From NCBI RefSeq assembly GCF_000471905.2, contig NW_006496667.1, forward strand, positions 1,941,179 through 2,005,178: 64,000 bases of DNA, given 5' to 3'. Each line of letters starts with the position of its first letter. Within the stretch, counting starts at the first letter, position 1. Below are positions 1 to 11,088 of the stretch, in pieces. This DNA comes from Amborella trichopoda (lineage: Eukaryota; Streptophyta; Magnoliopsida; Amborellales; Amborellaceae). A program made the translations under genes and the position numbers. The notes beneath the pieces were generated by a model. It saw only the letters and a list, made by a program, of their open reading frames with translations. It was not told the origin of the DNA and did no database searches.

Positions 1-913
1 AATGCAAATTGGCAAGTGTAAATGTCATGAGATAACTCTCTTATGATGGATGCCTCATTCTAGTGGCATAACATACTCGTTAGTTGTGTACGTCTGAATG
101 ATACTTAAACCTTGCTAATGAGACCAGAATGGTCTGCCATAGGGCACTGACTGAGTGCGAGTAAAGATTAATGCTTGACTGTTTTGTTCTGAGACTGTTA
201 TATTGACAACTATGCAATGGGCCACTCATTGGTGGTGGGTACTGTTTTGTTATGATATTGTGATAGCTACGCAGTGGGTCACCCATTTGTACTGCGACTA
301 AAGTTATGGATGCTTTGAGTATCCTTTGGCATGCTTTGTGTGTATAGCATGACCAAGATTGATATGAATGGGTGCCTGATTTGAGAGTATTGCAGGGGCC
401 ATTATGTGACTGATGTGGTTAGTGTTATGAGAACCTTTAGCATGCTTTGTGTGTATCGCATGGCTCAGATTGAGATTGAGAGGTGCCTTCTTTGAGAGTA
501 TTGCAGGGCCTACTTATGTGACTAATGCTTGTGGGGTACATGCTTTGGGTGTACAGCATGACCTGACCATCTGTTTTTTTGTGAAATGGAAAGGTGCTCT
601 TTGAGAAAGCAAGAGTATACTCTGTTGAGACAAGAACGTCTACTGTGAAACACGTTCTGTTTTAGAAGAATGAATGATATGGTGAAATGCATGACTGCTA
701 TGCATTTTGATAGTGTTCGTCTAGGAAATGTTTTGAACTACCAATCCTTATGATACCTATTATCTGCACTGTGAATGTGAATGATATTTATTGTATTAAT
801 CGAATGAGAATTCTAATATCTAAAATGATGCCTGTTATTGAGGCATTGACGAGATTTCTGACATATGTGATATTTATCCTGTGACAGATTTAATAACGAT
901 GCTTAGTACCTAG
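1..913. repeat. Unassigned repetitive flank left of element X
   Basis: No coding sequence is supportable here. Degenerate tandem copies are visible. A roughly 110-bp unit containing CATGCTTTGTGTGTAT recurs near 330, 440 and 537, and a 50-60-bp unit starting CTGTTTTGTT recurs near 178 and 242. None of this matches the interior of the elements described to the right, so it is probably older sequence into which element X inserted. Confidence 0.5.
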
Positions 914-1184
914 TCATTAGGTGCCTCTATCTCGCCCTCCTAATCTAGATGATCTGGTGGCACATATCTCGGGTTTTTGGTGAACCTGGTATTTGGGATC
1001 ACTCTCTCACAACCTTGCTCATGAGAAAGGGTAGGTATATCAACCAATGAGATAGGAATTTAAGGTGGGTTCAGTACTTACTCGGGCCGACTTGCGTGGG
1101 CGCCCTCTTAGATCACGAAGAAAGCCCCCAAGCTACTTTAGCTGGATCGGAATCCCCTCCCTTGACCTGCAATCCTTTTGTTTT

Positions 1185-2170
1185 CTACATAGCACTTATA
1201 CGGTTAATTTGCAAGACAAGTGGGTCGAAGGGACCCACCCTTGTCTTAGGTAATTATACATTCATTTGATAGAATAATGAAATGAAAAGTTGAAATAAGG
1301 ATAGAAAAGAGAAGGAACCTAATGAAGCGCGAGACTAGCATGACAGATAGAAAGCGACCGACTCAGAGTGGTAGCAAGATGGGCATGGTTCTCAGGACCA
1401 GCACGACGGTAATACTACTCGAAATCGAGGCTGATATGGCAGTGCTAGGCTAAGTCTACCCTAAGTTAAGTGAGAAGAGAAAAGAATGAAGAGACGAAAA
1501 GAGAGCTAGACAGCGGAGGGGGAAGAGCCCAGACGGTGATGGGCATCTCCTTTGGCATCATGAGAAGGCACTGTTTCCGTTGCGGGCAGTGACGGCTTCT
1601 GGTGAGGCTCACAGTGATCGATCCTCACGAGACACACGACGCTAGCTGGAGAATATGAGAGAAGCCCGTGGATGGTAATAAGAGTTGCTGTTGGCAACAT
1701 GAAGAGGCAACACGTCCCTTGCGCATGATGATAACTCCTGACGGGGTGCACGACGATGGGCACAGAGAGGCGCAGAAGGAGCCTGCACGGGGTGACGGGT
1801 ATTGCCGCGACCATTTGTGGATGGCAATGGACATCGCCGCCTACAATAGTCACGCGACAGGGTGAAACCCCTGCGGCGATAATTGGCTTCCCTACCTGCA
1901 TTCCTCGTTGAGACGTCGAGGATACGTCTGTAGATGGCGATGAGCAGTGTCATCTGCAAGCCTCATCGGAAGATAGAGAATGAAACAGAGGGAGAAGGAA
2001 GCTCACACATGGCGCTGCCATCATCATGCACGACCTGTGAGACTATAGGAGAGGCATACACGGCATTGCCACGGCCGTGCATGGCCTCTGAGAGGAGCTC
2101 AGATGGAGGAGAAGAAGAAGAAAGAGAGGAAGAGAGAGAAGAAAAGAAAAAGAAGAGAGATAAGATTTAC
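1185..2170 (-). other. Putative U5 intron in LTR a
   Basis: Minus-strand donor G|GTAAATC at 2170 and acceptor GTAG at 1185-1186, 986 nt apart, aligned with the donor and acceptor of LTRs b, c, d and e. The interior has GA-rich (minus strand CT-rich) tracts and degraded hairpin repeats at about 1540-2110. A second donor, GTAAGT, begins at 1081, giving a 103-nt intervening exon. Confidence 0.55.
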
Positions 2171-2255
2171 CTCAAGCCTAAGGATACCGATTCAAAAGTT
2201 TCTCTCTCCTTACTCTCTCTCCAAACATGGCACCACAATAAAAAGAAAGAGAAAC

Positions 2256-2341
2256 TTTATTAAGTAAAAACTCTCTCTTTGTGTATTATGTGTGTGTGTC
2301 TATTCCCTTTTTACTTTTAATGATGGTACGTGGTATATATA
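2256..2341 (-). promoter_or_regulatory. LTR a promoter core: TATA box and AATAAA
   Basis: On the minus strand TATATATA (2341-2334) is followed about 75 nt later by AATAAA (2261-2256). The same TATA-then-AATAAA order recurs in LTRs b, c and d. This would place a short R region between TATA and poly(A) site, with the intron further down in U5. Confidence 0.6.
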
Positions 2342-3606
2342 GAATTTGCCCCAAATATGGGTGGATGATCAAAAGTAACCCTAATTACTGGAAATTAAGA
2401 TTAAATTGAAATAAAATAAATTAAAATAAATTAGAAAATAGGGTGGAAAATGATAGATTTTCCCCTTCCTAACAATTTTTGGAATTCCAAAACAACTCTA
2501 TGTTTCTCTAGAACGTGCGTGATTTTTCATGGATGATCTGGGGTCATTCTGATGCCCAGTTGATCAAACGATGATTTTTTTCTTATTGGGCTCGGCATGG
2601 TGATTGTTTTGATACCAACTTCGAGCCATGGATCGTGCTTTTAGTGCACAATCATGTGACTTGAAATTTGAATGGATCTTGAATCTTCGGATCGAACTCG
2701 TTCCTCGATGTATTTCGGTGATTTCTTTACTGGATCACACTTAGCATGCCGTTATGATCACTATGCAACGAACGCAGCTTGATTCCATGCTTGAACAAAG
2801 ATTTTGTAACTTTGGAATTTTGGCCAAAATCTGGAATTTCGGCAACATAATTTGTAGTCGCTTCGTGTGTCGTTCATCTTGTACGGCGTTCGAGTCAAAG
2901 ATAGCCCGAAACCTTACGCATGTAATGGAATTGGTGATGTGCCGATCGGGCTTGCAAGCAGCGTGATTCGGCAGCTCAAGCAAGGCACAATGCTGCTGAA
3001 TTTCTTGCACTTTCTTCATGGTTTAGCAAATTCTCTCTAGCTTTTCTTGTGCTCTGGTGTCGTCGCGGGGTGTGCCACATGTCAAAACGATCGTCTTGAC
3101 AATATGAACATGCTCACTGAATTTAAGCACGATCCGACTTGGGACGGGTGAGATATGAGCATCACAAGTAACTATTCATGACTGTCCCTCTAATGGTGTG
3201 GAGTTGCAGGGTGGCCACACAAGAAGAGAGTGTAGCTCCACCTGTTTTGCTCTATCAACTATAACATTTCTTGGAGTGTCTGTTTTAAGCTGAAGTTTGG
3301 CCCTTAGGGGTTTTCAACCACGTCGGATCCAATACTTTTTGTCCCATAACAATTTGAGACACTGAAAATGTAGCTCTAGTTATAGGGTCCTTTTCAGGGT
3401 GCAAGAGGTCGATTCTATTGGAACTCTTTCTCAGTCTGCACTGCCTTTGACATGTTAGAATGTGATGAAACTTGGTAGGAGACTTTTGAGAGTCCTCATG
3501 AAATCCTTGACTAGCTCTGGATCTGTTCTGAGACTGTAGAAATTTCCACTATTTGCTAAGCTTTTATTGAGCAGGGCCCATGATGATGAAAACTATCTTC
3601 CAACCG

Positions 3607-3618
3607 CATGCCCCGCCA
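3607..3618 (-). other. Polypurine tract of X
   Basis: On the minus strand GGCGGGGCATGC lies directly before the LTR a edge. The same position before LTR d reads GGTGGGGCATGC, and before LTR f it reads CGGTGGGGCAAGT. This is the expected site for plus-strand DNA priming. Confidence 0.65.
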
Positions 3619-4200
3619 GATGTTGTCCTTCGACAGAATCGAGAAGTGCAATCATTTTAAAAGTTTGAGGGATCTTGTCGAGGTCCTCATCCTCAAGGAA
3701 TTATTTGTGATTCTGAAGCATGAGGCTTTTGTAGAGACCTCCTTGGATAGAATCAGGCCTATCTGAAGTCCAAATGCTATGAACCTTTGGTCGTCATTAT
3801 TCACTGCTACATCAAGTTTTCTTTTGATGTTCAGGGTATCTTTATCATGGAAAGGAATACCATCAACTATCTGGCAGTTTAGGCCCATGCTTCGTCAGTT
3901 TCTTGCCTTCATGATGGTCTCTTAGCATTCCAGAGGGATCTTTTGGACATTGTCCTCACCCTCAAGGACTCTTATTTTCGTTGATGTTGAAATGTAGGAG
4001 ATCTTATGCGGTTCTCACTCCCTAATGAGCCAATTTGTGTTGTTGATGTTTGGGAGATCTTCTGTGGCACTCACTCCCTGATGAGACAATTTGTGTTGTG
4101 ATTGGATGCTGACATTTGAGGATTTTAGGTAGACCTCATTAGCCAGGCTTGTGACTTTTTGAAAATTGAGTGTCGGCTGAGGTGGCGGTAGTGCATCAAC
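3619..4200 (-). other. X: noncoding region before the polypurine tract
   Basis: No gene seen. Homologous in parts to 35100-35881 of element W: both contain GCTTCAGAATCACAAA and, further on, a stretch ending GATCCCTCAAA before the polypurine tract. It belongs to the 3' untranslated part of the element. Confidence 0.6.
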
Positions 4201-4510
4201 CTGTTTTGTCGGTCTAAGCACCCTTACGTGGGTATTCACTTGAACATGAGAAGTGGCACTGTAGAGACTATTTTCACCAACTTATGTTATTTCTGGGCAC
4301 TTTTACCCATGACCTCACGATCATGTCCACCCCTTTCATCTATTTTTTCTCGCGATGCCCCTTTTGAGGTTTTCACCATGCCTGGGTTTTGTTTTCCCGA
4401 AACTCTTTTACTCATGATTTTGTGACCATGCCCGTCCATCATTTTTACTCATGGTGTTCCCCTGTATAGATGTACACCATACCCATTTTTTGTGTGAAGG
4501 CGTGTTTAGG
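4200..4510 (-). repeat. 3' module shared by X, W and V
   Basis: A stretch of about 300 bp with several copies of the minus-strand phrase GGCATGG plus a CATGAGTAAAA-like phrase. The same module is at 34720-35010 (plus, W) and 59330-59580 (plus, V), each time on the 3' side of the tandem repeats and before the polypurine tract. No coding capacity is conserved. Confidence 0.6.
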
Positions 4511-5150
4511 GTCATGCCTTCGAGACCTGTGCGAAGCCTTCTAACGTCATACAGCCAAGACGTGCACTATAGTTTAGGGTCATACAGTTGGACTGTGAAG
4601 GTGATGAATGGCAATTTATAGAGGGCATGGAGTGAGTATGGTGGTAGTTACTACTCACTTTGAGAAGATGGCACATGGCTACCTATGCAAGAAAAATGTG
4701 GGAGAAGAACGGTGACCCACTAGTGGACGAGGAGTATGGGTGGTGAGATGGCTCGTCACTTTTTGAGCATGAGTGAGACTCGCTGGGGAATGATGAAAGA
4801 TGGTAATGATGAATGGACTTGCTGGGGAGGTAATGAAGGTGGTGCACGCACGCGAATGGGCCGGCTAGGGAGGGGATGCGCGAAGGTGCACGTAAAGGGC
4901 ATGTGCGCATGTATGGGGGCGTATTTAAGGTCATGCCTCCTAAACCTGGGTGAAACAGTTTAAAGCCATGCAACGAGGACCATGCAGTTTTAGGTTGTGC
5001 GACTAGAACTCTGTTATAGTTTAAGGTCATCCAGTTTGGACCATGGCTTGCACAGTTTAAAGGTCATGCAACAGGAACCAGGGCTGTGAAGGGCTGTGAA
5101 GTTTAAGGTCATGCCGCACGGACTGGTAAGCGGGTTGCCAGAGTTGAGCT
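4510..5150 (-). repeat. X tandem-repeat field, distal part
   Basis: Imperfect copies of a 35-40-bp unit read on the plus strand as GTTTAAGGTCATGC followed by a short variable tail. Between them, 4620-4930 is a unique spacer that recurs inverted in W at 34250-34600. The array continues at 5840 after an inserted LTR fragment. Confidence 0.6.
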
Positions 5151-5839
5151 AGTCTTCATCTCTTCTCTTTCTCTTCATCGCTTATTTGACCAGAGGGCAG
5201 GCTGAGCCTCAAGCTGTCCTGCCAGTCTTGTCGTATAGCAGTAATGTTGTTGTGCTGGTCTGAGTTACCGTGCCCGTCTTACTGCCACGACAGGCTAGCC
5301 ATCGTGTCAGGCTGGTTGGTGTTGGTTCCGTCATCTAGTAGTAATGTCGTTGTGCCAGTCTAAGTTATCGTGCCCATCTTGCTACTACATTGGGTCAATC
5401 ATCTACTGGTCTAACCACTGTGTCAGCTGAGTCGCCCGGTCAAACTTTATCTCTTACTTTCACTTCGCCCTATAACAAGGTGGGGGACCTATACCGCCCT
5501 TGTCTGTACTTCTAATGTGTGTGTGTGTGTGTGCGTGTTTGCAGGAAAAGAGATACAGGTCAAGGGAGGCGATTCCAAATCGGCTATAGGCTAGGAGGCT
5601 TTCCAACGTGATCTAAGAGAGTGCCCACGAGAGCCAGCTCGAGCGTGTCATGGACCCACGTGAGGTAAGTCCCGCCTCACGACCCTAATTCCTCTCTCAC
5701 CGGTTGGTACTCCTGCCCATATCTTCTTTTTGTGGTTTTCGAGATAACGATCTCAGGTCCCGGGTCCATCTCGAACCCGGAACCACACCACCAGCTCAAC
5801 CGGATCCGGAGGGCGAGATCAAGCACTTAACTACTAAGC
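5150..5839 (+). repeat. LTR fragment h (U5 only) inside X's repeat field
   Basis: Plus-strand fragment homologous to the last 700 bp of LTRs b and d. It carries the intron end with a (GT)n tract and acceptor GCAG at 5541-5544, then an exon with CAAGGGAGGCGATTCC, then donor GTAAGT at 5665. The U5 end follows at about 5839. It splits X's tandem repeats. The U3 and R parts are missing, so this is a truncated or recombined insertion. Confidence 0.65.
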
Positions 5840-6330
5840 AAAGAACTTTAACGTCATGCGATCAGGACGTGCACTATACTTTTAAGGTCATATAGCTTGG
5901 ACCATGGCTATGCAATTTAAAGTCATGCAGCTAAGACCATGAAGTTTAAGGTCGTGCAACTAGACCTTCGCTACAGTTTAAGGTCATATAGTTTGGACCA
6001 TGGCTATGCAGTTTAAAGCCATGTATTTAGACTATTGCTACAGTTTTGGGTCATACAACTGGACCATGGCTGTACAGTTTAGAGTCATGCATCATGGATC
6101 ATGCAGTTTAAGGTCATGCAATGAGACCTCCGCTACAGTTTAACGTCATATAGTTTGGACCATGTAGTTTAGGGTCGTGCATCTAGACTATTACTATAGT
6201 TTTGGGTCATGCAACTAGACCATGGCTGTGCAGTTTAGAGTCATGCGTCATGGACCATGCAATTTAAGGTCGTGCAACTAGACCTTCTCTACAGTTTAAA
6301 GTCCTATAATTTAGACCATTGTGTAGGTCG
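5840..6330 (+). repeat. X tandem-repeat field, proximal part
   Basis: About a dozen imperfect copies of a 35-40-bp unit (GTTTAAGGTCATGCAACT and variants) directly upstream of the antisense-gene leader. The equivalent array in Y is 20640-21795. The location upstream of a promoter suggests a variable-number array, but no function is shown by the sequence. Confidence 0.65.
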
Positions 6331-7840
6331 TCACGTAGATGGAGCTTCTACAGGGAATAAGTATGTGGATGGTAATTCGACTCTCTGGGGATAAAATGGT
6401 TAAGGCCATACACAAGTAGAGGGCTCAGATGGAGATGGTGGCCCTACAACGGATGGCAAACAGAAGCGGACCTCCTAGAGGATAGGAGGTTAGAGTGACT
6501 CCTTGGAGGCGAAAGATAGGATTCCATAAGTTTATGAAAGTTAACTCGACTCCCTGGGGATAAGGTAGCAAAGGGTCTAATCAAGGATAATGACTTAGTG
6601 TGAAACAAACCATCTGGGGATTGAAGAGGTAAGCATGACACCTTTTTGTCATACACCTAACTCCACTGGAGATGACAGGCTACAGCATAGGTGTAACTCC
6701 TACTAGGAGTGGTGGCAGAACACTCATGGTGGTGACCAGGTTCAGATATGCGTGGTGCTAGCATGGGCAGTAGTAACACAGGCGGCGATAGTCATGGGCG
6801 TCAGTAGCATTGACACACACGGCCTTAGAATGGGTGCGAGTTGGGCAAATAGCACTAAGCTGTCGTTAACATTGGTCGCACGTGGTGTTGGTCAGTGACT
6901 TTCATGCATGACGTTAGTCACACACGGTGTTGATCAGTGACTTTGATGCATGGCTTTAGTCACACGGAGCGTTGGTCAGTGGCTTGCACACACGACGTTA
7001 GTCAGACATGGCGTTGGTCCGTATTCGGGCATCCGTCCTGGGCCAACCCGGTCCATTTGATGCTTGGTGCTTCATGGCAATGGCAAACCTTTGTTCGAGC
7101 CTCGGGTCTAAGCTCGATTCAGATCGGCCCATCGCCGTTTAGTCCTTAAGGACCTTACTGGCATTGCAAAATTTTTTATGGCACTTCAAGGGAACACTGC
7201 ATATATAAGGGGGTAAACCCCTTTTTTCACCGTTTTACCAAAGGTTAAGTAAATCTTAGCAGTGAGAGAGAGAATCTTTTAGTGAGAACTCCAGCAAACA
7301 ATGTGGGGCACTTTAAAGAAGTTTACAAGCGTTTGTCGACAAGAATGTTTCGATTGGGAAGAGGGAGCACTGGTAGGGGAACACAGGGGCATTCGTGAAG
7401 GGTTGCAGGAGTCTACCGGGGAAGGTGCAGAGGTTTTCAGTAAGGGTTGTCGCAAGGGTGACAAACACAGAGAGTTTATCATGGAGCAGTGAGAAACTCT
7501 GACAGTAGTTTTGGAGTAGCAGAGAAAGGGAAAAGGGATCCAAGTTGCAACAAGGGCTACTGATGAAATTTTTCTGTCTTTCGGGGTTTTTCCGGTGGTG
7601 TGGAGGAGAAGGGAAGGTGCGACAATGTGTTTCCGATGGGTGAGAGGAGTTTCTCGATGAGCAACCGAGAGGTTGCAGGGCAGCGAACAGTCATTGTTGG
7701 TGAAGGGTCACTGGGAGGGTGACGATCGTAATCCACACGTGTGAGGATGCATGTTAGACCATGTCACAGCTGGCAGTTGTCAGGTGGTGCACCCGGAATC
7801 CAGGTGACACGTGCACAATCTGTGGCATGTGTGAAGGATT
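6331..7840 (+). promoter_or_regulatory. Promoter and leader of X's antisense PMD gene
   Basis: Homologous to 21796-23500 in Y. Both start with ATGG(T/C)AAT...CTGGGGATAAAATGG and share a phrase TCGGCCCATCG shortly before the TATA-like box. The best TATA box is TATATAAG at 7202-7209. In Y the aligned box is TACATAAA at 22682-22689, followed in both by a run of C and T and ACCAAGGGT or ACCAAAGGT. The direction is plus, opposite to X's gag, so it would drive the PMD gene. No protein-coding frame is conserved between the two copies. Confidence 0.6.
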
Positions 7841-8275
7841 CGAACATAAATAGCCCTGCTCGAAATTCACAAGCGGCAATAGTCTTGAGAACACATCCGA
7901 CGTTAGTTTTTGAAAACACAACCGGTGCTAGCCCTTAACATACACAGTCGGCATTAGATGTGGACAAACACAACCAGTGCTAGCCTTTGAGAACAAAGCT
8001 GGTGCTAGTCTTAACGAACACAGTCGGCGCTAGTCTTGACAAACACAGTCGGCCTTAGTCTTGACGAACACAGCTGGCGCTGGTCTTGACAAACACAGCC
8101 AACGCTAGACTTGACGAACACAGCCGGTGCTGGGCCTTGATGAACACAGTCGATGCTAGTCTTGATGCACACAGCCGGCGCTAGGCCTTGACTAAAACAA
8201 CCGGCGTTAGCTTTTAAGAACATGGCCGGCACTGGGTTTTGACAAACACAACCAGCGCTAGTCAATGCCTTAGTG
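7840..8275 (+). repeat. 25-26-bp minisatellite in the antisense-gene leader
   Basis: About 16 imperfect units of the form ACACAGTCGGCGCTAGTC followed by TTGACGA, between the TATA box and the PMD reading. The core CAGTCGGCGCTAG also occurs in the U5 intron of LTR c (32034 onward), in opposite orientation relative to transcription. A long reverse-strand reading through this array is just a product of the repeat. Confidence 0.8.
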
Positions 8276-8279
8276 ATTC

Positions 8280-9663
8280 GCAGATGAAAATGAGCCCTTG
8301 AGATTAATATAATGGGAGGATCTTGTTACAGAATCCCTGACATAAAGGACCTTCCAAAGGGAGGAGAGCTTGGCATGAGTAAATTTATTAGTGAGAGCCT
8401 GGTCAAGGGTGAGCCCATTTGGTTGACAGAACCAACATGCAAATCGGAGTGGCCCCTTAGTGTCACTTTTATTACCGACTCGATTCATTTTGAGGTCCGG
8501 GATGACATTGATGGAAATGTCTGTATTAAAGAGGGGGTGGCCTTCCTTCATTGCATGCATAAGAATCTCCATGTTGGCTCCTTGGGCATGGCAATGTAGG
8601 AATCTTCTTGCTAGATCTTCACTTCATCGACGACCTTCTACTTATTGGAGCAATGTATGATGAGTTCATGCATCAGAACTCAGTCATCTTCGGTGGTGCT
8701 CACCTAAGGGAAGAGGAATCACTTGCTGGTCTTCAAGAGAACTTTGAGATTTACCAACCGCTTTACACCAAATCCAGCAATGGTCGTGTGACCTTTGTTG
8801 AATGGCTGAAATTCTTCTACGGGGATTACCTTGAGGAAGATGGTCCAGTTGTCTTGAGAGGAAAAGGGAAGGCAGCTACGAATGGGACACCTCCAATTTA
8901 CCAGTCCCAGGCCAGCGATGATTTCATCTTTTTGGCTGCCTATCTGCTTTATTCTTGTGCAAGTTTGTTCTCCCTGGGGGAGCCGATACTATTCATCTAG
9001 GCAAGCTCTATGTGGCTTGTGACGAGGCGAGGGGTTGCAAATATGATCTTGCACAACCAGTCTTGTGCAACATTTGCCATGAACTGGGAGTTATTTCGAG
9101 GGGGAAGGCCTACCAAGGCAAAGAAAGGGGCAATGGCCTTATCGGAGGCGAAGCTTTTCCTAGGGACTCTAAGACACCATTCCCCATCCAGTATGTGTAC
9201 AGGTGGCTAAGAGCCTATTTCCCTTCCACTTATGTCAAAAATCAAGGCGTGGGGGAGACTATGTGCCCCTTTTTTACGAGGACTGCAGGTAAGAAGCCTA
9301 TCTTTCGTAGCCCTGGGAATACTTGTAGCTTGTTTGGTAACGAGTCCTCCAGTGTGCGTCATGTCGCCTTTCCAGTTGGGGGCTTTACTGACAGAGCCTT
9401 TATTGATGAGATGGGTAAAGAGCTGGATGGTGCTCCTACTACCATCAAGGAGCTCATGTTCATTTTGAGCATTCGAGAGGGACTTGTGCCCTAGAGAACC
9501 CCCCATAGTGCTAGGCTCAAAGGGTACTTCTCGAATCGTTTCGCTCGTTAGCACAGGCTGGATCAAGGCTGCCCCTTCTCCGTATTCTTCAAGAAGCGTC
9601 ATTATATAGTAAACACATGGAAGAAGGAAGAGCTACAGACTCTTCGGGAACCATGGGGGTTAG
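8280..9663 (+). pseudogene. X antisense gene, 5' part: PMD protein remnant
   Basis: Encodes the N-terminal and core part of a plant mobile domain (PMD, formerly aminotransferase-like) protein of the type carried by some Ty3/gypsy elements. Recognisable are WLLGHGN...LLLIGAMYDEFM near 8570-8670, TFVEWLKFFYGDYLEEDGPV near 8790-8850 and CKFVLPGGADTIHLGKLYVA near 8955-9020. PFPIQYVYRWLRAYFPSTYV lies near 9180-9230. At least two frameshifts (before 8570 and near 8960) and a stop at 9494 break it. Homologous to 20600-19200 (minus) of element W. The reading resumes at 39357, beyond the W insertion. It is on the strand opposite to X's gag and has its own promoter upstream. Function of PMD in retrotransposons is not known; related host proteins (MAIN/MAIL) act in silencing. 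Confidence 0.8.
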
Positions 9664-9668
9664 AGCAT
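9664..9668. other. Target-site duplication of W, left copy (AGCAT)
   Basis: AGCAT directly precedes the TG of LTR b. The same five bases follow the CA end of LTR d at 39352-39356. Five-base duplications are standard for Ty3/gypsy integration. Confidence 0.85.
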
Positions 9669-10942
9669 TGTTTGAAGACATTTTTTAGCACCTAGGTCCT
9701 TGATGCGGAATAAAAGAGGAAGTCGATCAATGAAGCCTCGACAGACAGTGAAGTTCCCAATAGTCTCATAATTTCCCCAAAACGGGTCAGAATCTTCCTA
9801 AGCACTCCAAAAGGCCACCTGCCAAGTTATGTCACAATCCGACATGTCTAAGGCAGTGTAAACAAAGAAAATTTTTTGGAAAAATTAGCCTTTATCACCC
9901 TCAAACAGACCCCGTAATTAGAACTATATTTTTGGTATGTCAAACAGCTGTGGGACCACCGCCATTGGATCCAGCATGGTCGAGAACCCTTATGGGTCAA
10001 GCTTCAACTTAAACAAACATTTCATGACATTGTTATGGGTGAAACATTTAAAAGGGGTAGGTTGCATGCTATTCCCGTACGACCTCCCTGCACCAATCTA
10101 CAATAATGGAGGTTGATGTGCACAGTCTCGAGCATTGAATTCAATGACCAGTATCTCACTCGTTCAGAGTCAAATCGTTCTCAAAATTTGGTGAGCGTGT
10201 TCGTCTCATCAAGATGAGCGTTTTGATCGGTGGCACAACCCATGACGATACACGAGCAGGGAGAAACACTAGAGAGAAGTTGACAATTTGTGAAGAAAGT
10301 TATAGAAAATTCAGCAGCAGCACGCCTCACTCGAGCGGCCATATCATGGCGCTCGCGTACCCGATCGATGCGAAACCAATTGCATTATGTACGTAAGGTC
10401 TAGGGCTATCTTTGATCTTAGCCCCACATATGATGAACTGTTGGATTTGGCACACAAAGGCGACAATGTTGCTGCAGATTCCAATCGTTAAATTTCAAGA
10501 TCTGGCAAAAAACTCAAAACGATGAAATCTTCTTCCAAGCACAAAATCGAGTTGCGTTCATTACAACGTGACCGTGACGGCATGCTCAGTACAATTCAGT
10601 TAAGAAATCAAAGAAAAACATCAATAAATAAGCACACTATCGATCAAAAATTTTCAAGATCCATACAAATTTCATTAGTATCAAATTGATCCTCATACCG
10701 AGTCCGACAAGAAAGCAATCGTCTTTTAACTGAACGTACACCGAAGCAACCTTGAATCATCAATGGAAGATCACATAAGTTGTAGGGCAGCAGCAGGGAC
10801 TGTTTTGGAATTTCATGTATTGTTGGGCGGGGGCAAAACAATCCTTTTGCACCCAATTTTAGAATTTGTTTTAATTCAATTAAATTGTAATTATCATCAA
10901 TTTAGGTATTTTTGGGCGTCCACTGATGTTTGTGCCCAATTC

Positions 10943-11003
10943 TATAAGTACATGTTAAACACAATTGTCAAAGGACCCTTGATTCTTTTATCTCATCAAT
11001 AAA
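10943..11003 (+). promoter_or_regulatory. LTR b promoter core: TATAAG and AATAAA
   Basis: TATAAG at 10943-10948 follows an AT-rich, conserved U3 block (AATTCAATTAAATTGTAATT). AATAAA lies at 10998-11003. The spacing fits a short R region starting about 30 nt after the TATA box. The same elements are at 37202-37207 and 37256-37261 in LTR d. Confidence 0.65.
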
Positions 11004-11088
11004 ATTTGAGAGTTTTCACCTACAAATTGTGAGTACATCTTGGAGAGAGATGGGAGAGAGAAGAAAACAGCTGGTACCCTTCGACAAG

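Larger units (their letters stand above)
914..3606 (-). repeat. LTR a (3' LTR of X)
   Basis: Homologous over its length to LTRs b, c, d and e. The 5' edge is set by the polypurine tract at 3607-3618. The 3' edge is set by alignment of TCATTAGGTGCC (914-925) with TGGTTAGGTGCC at the end of LTR c. The terminal dinucleotides have decayed (GG for TG, GA for CA). U3 runs 3606 to about 2340, the TATA box is at 2334-2341 and the U5 intron is 2170-1185. At 2693 bp it is the shortest of the set because its intronic minisatellite is reduced. Confidence 0.75.

Noticed and set aside
8011..8265. Cysteine-rich minus-strand peptide that could look like a small secreted protein
   Set aside because: It is the reverse reading of the 25-26-bp leader minisatellite.
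7840..8275. CRISPR-like array
   Set aside because: Units are contiguous and all variable, with no unique spacers; the context is a plant retrotransposon.
8280..9663. Host MAIN/MAIL-type PMD gene
   Set aside because: The same gene in the same relation to gag-protease occurs in W, and the copy lies between X's repeat field and X's gag; it belongs to the element.
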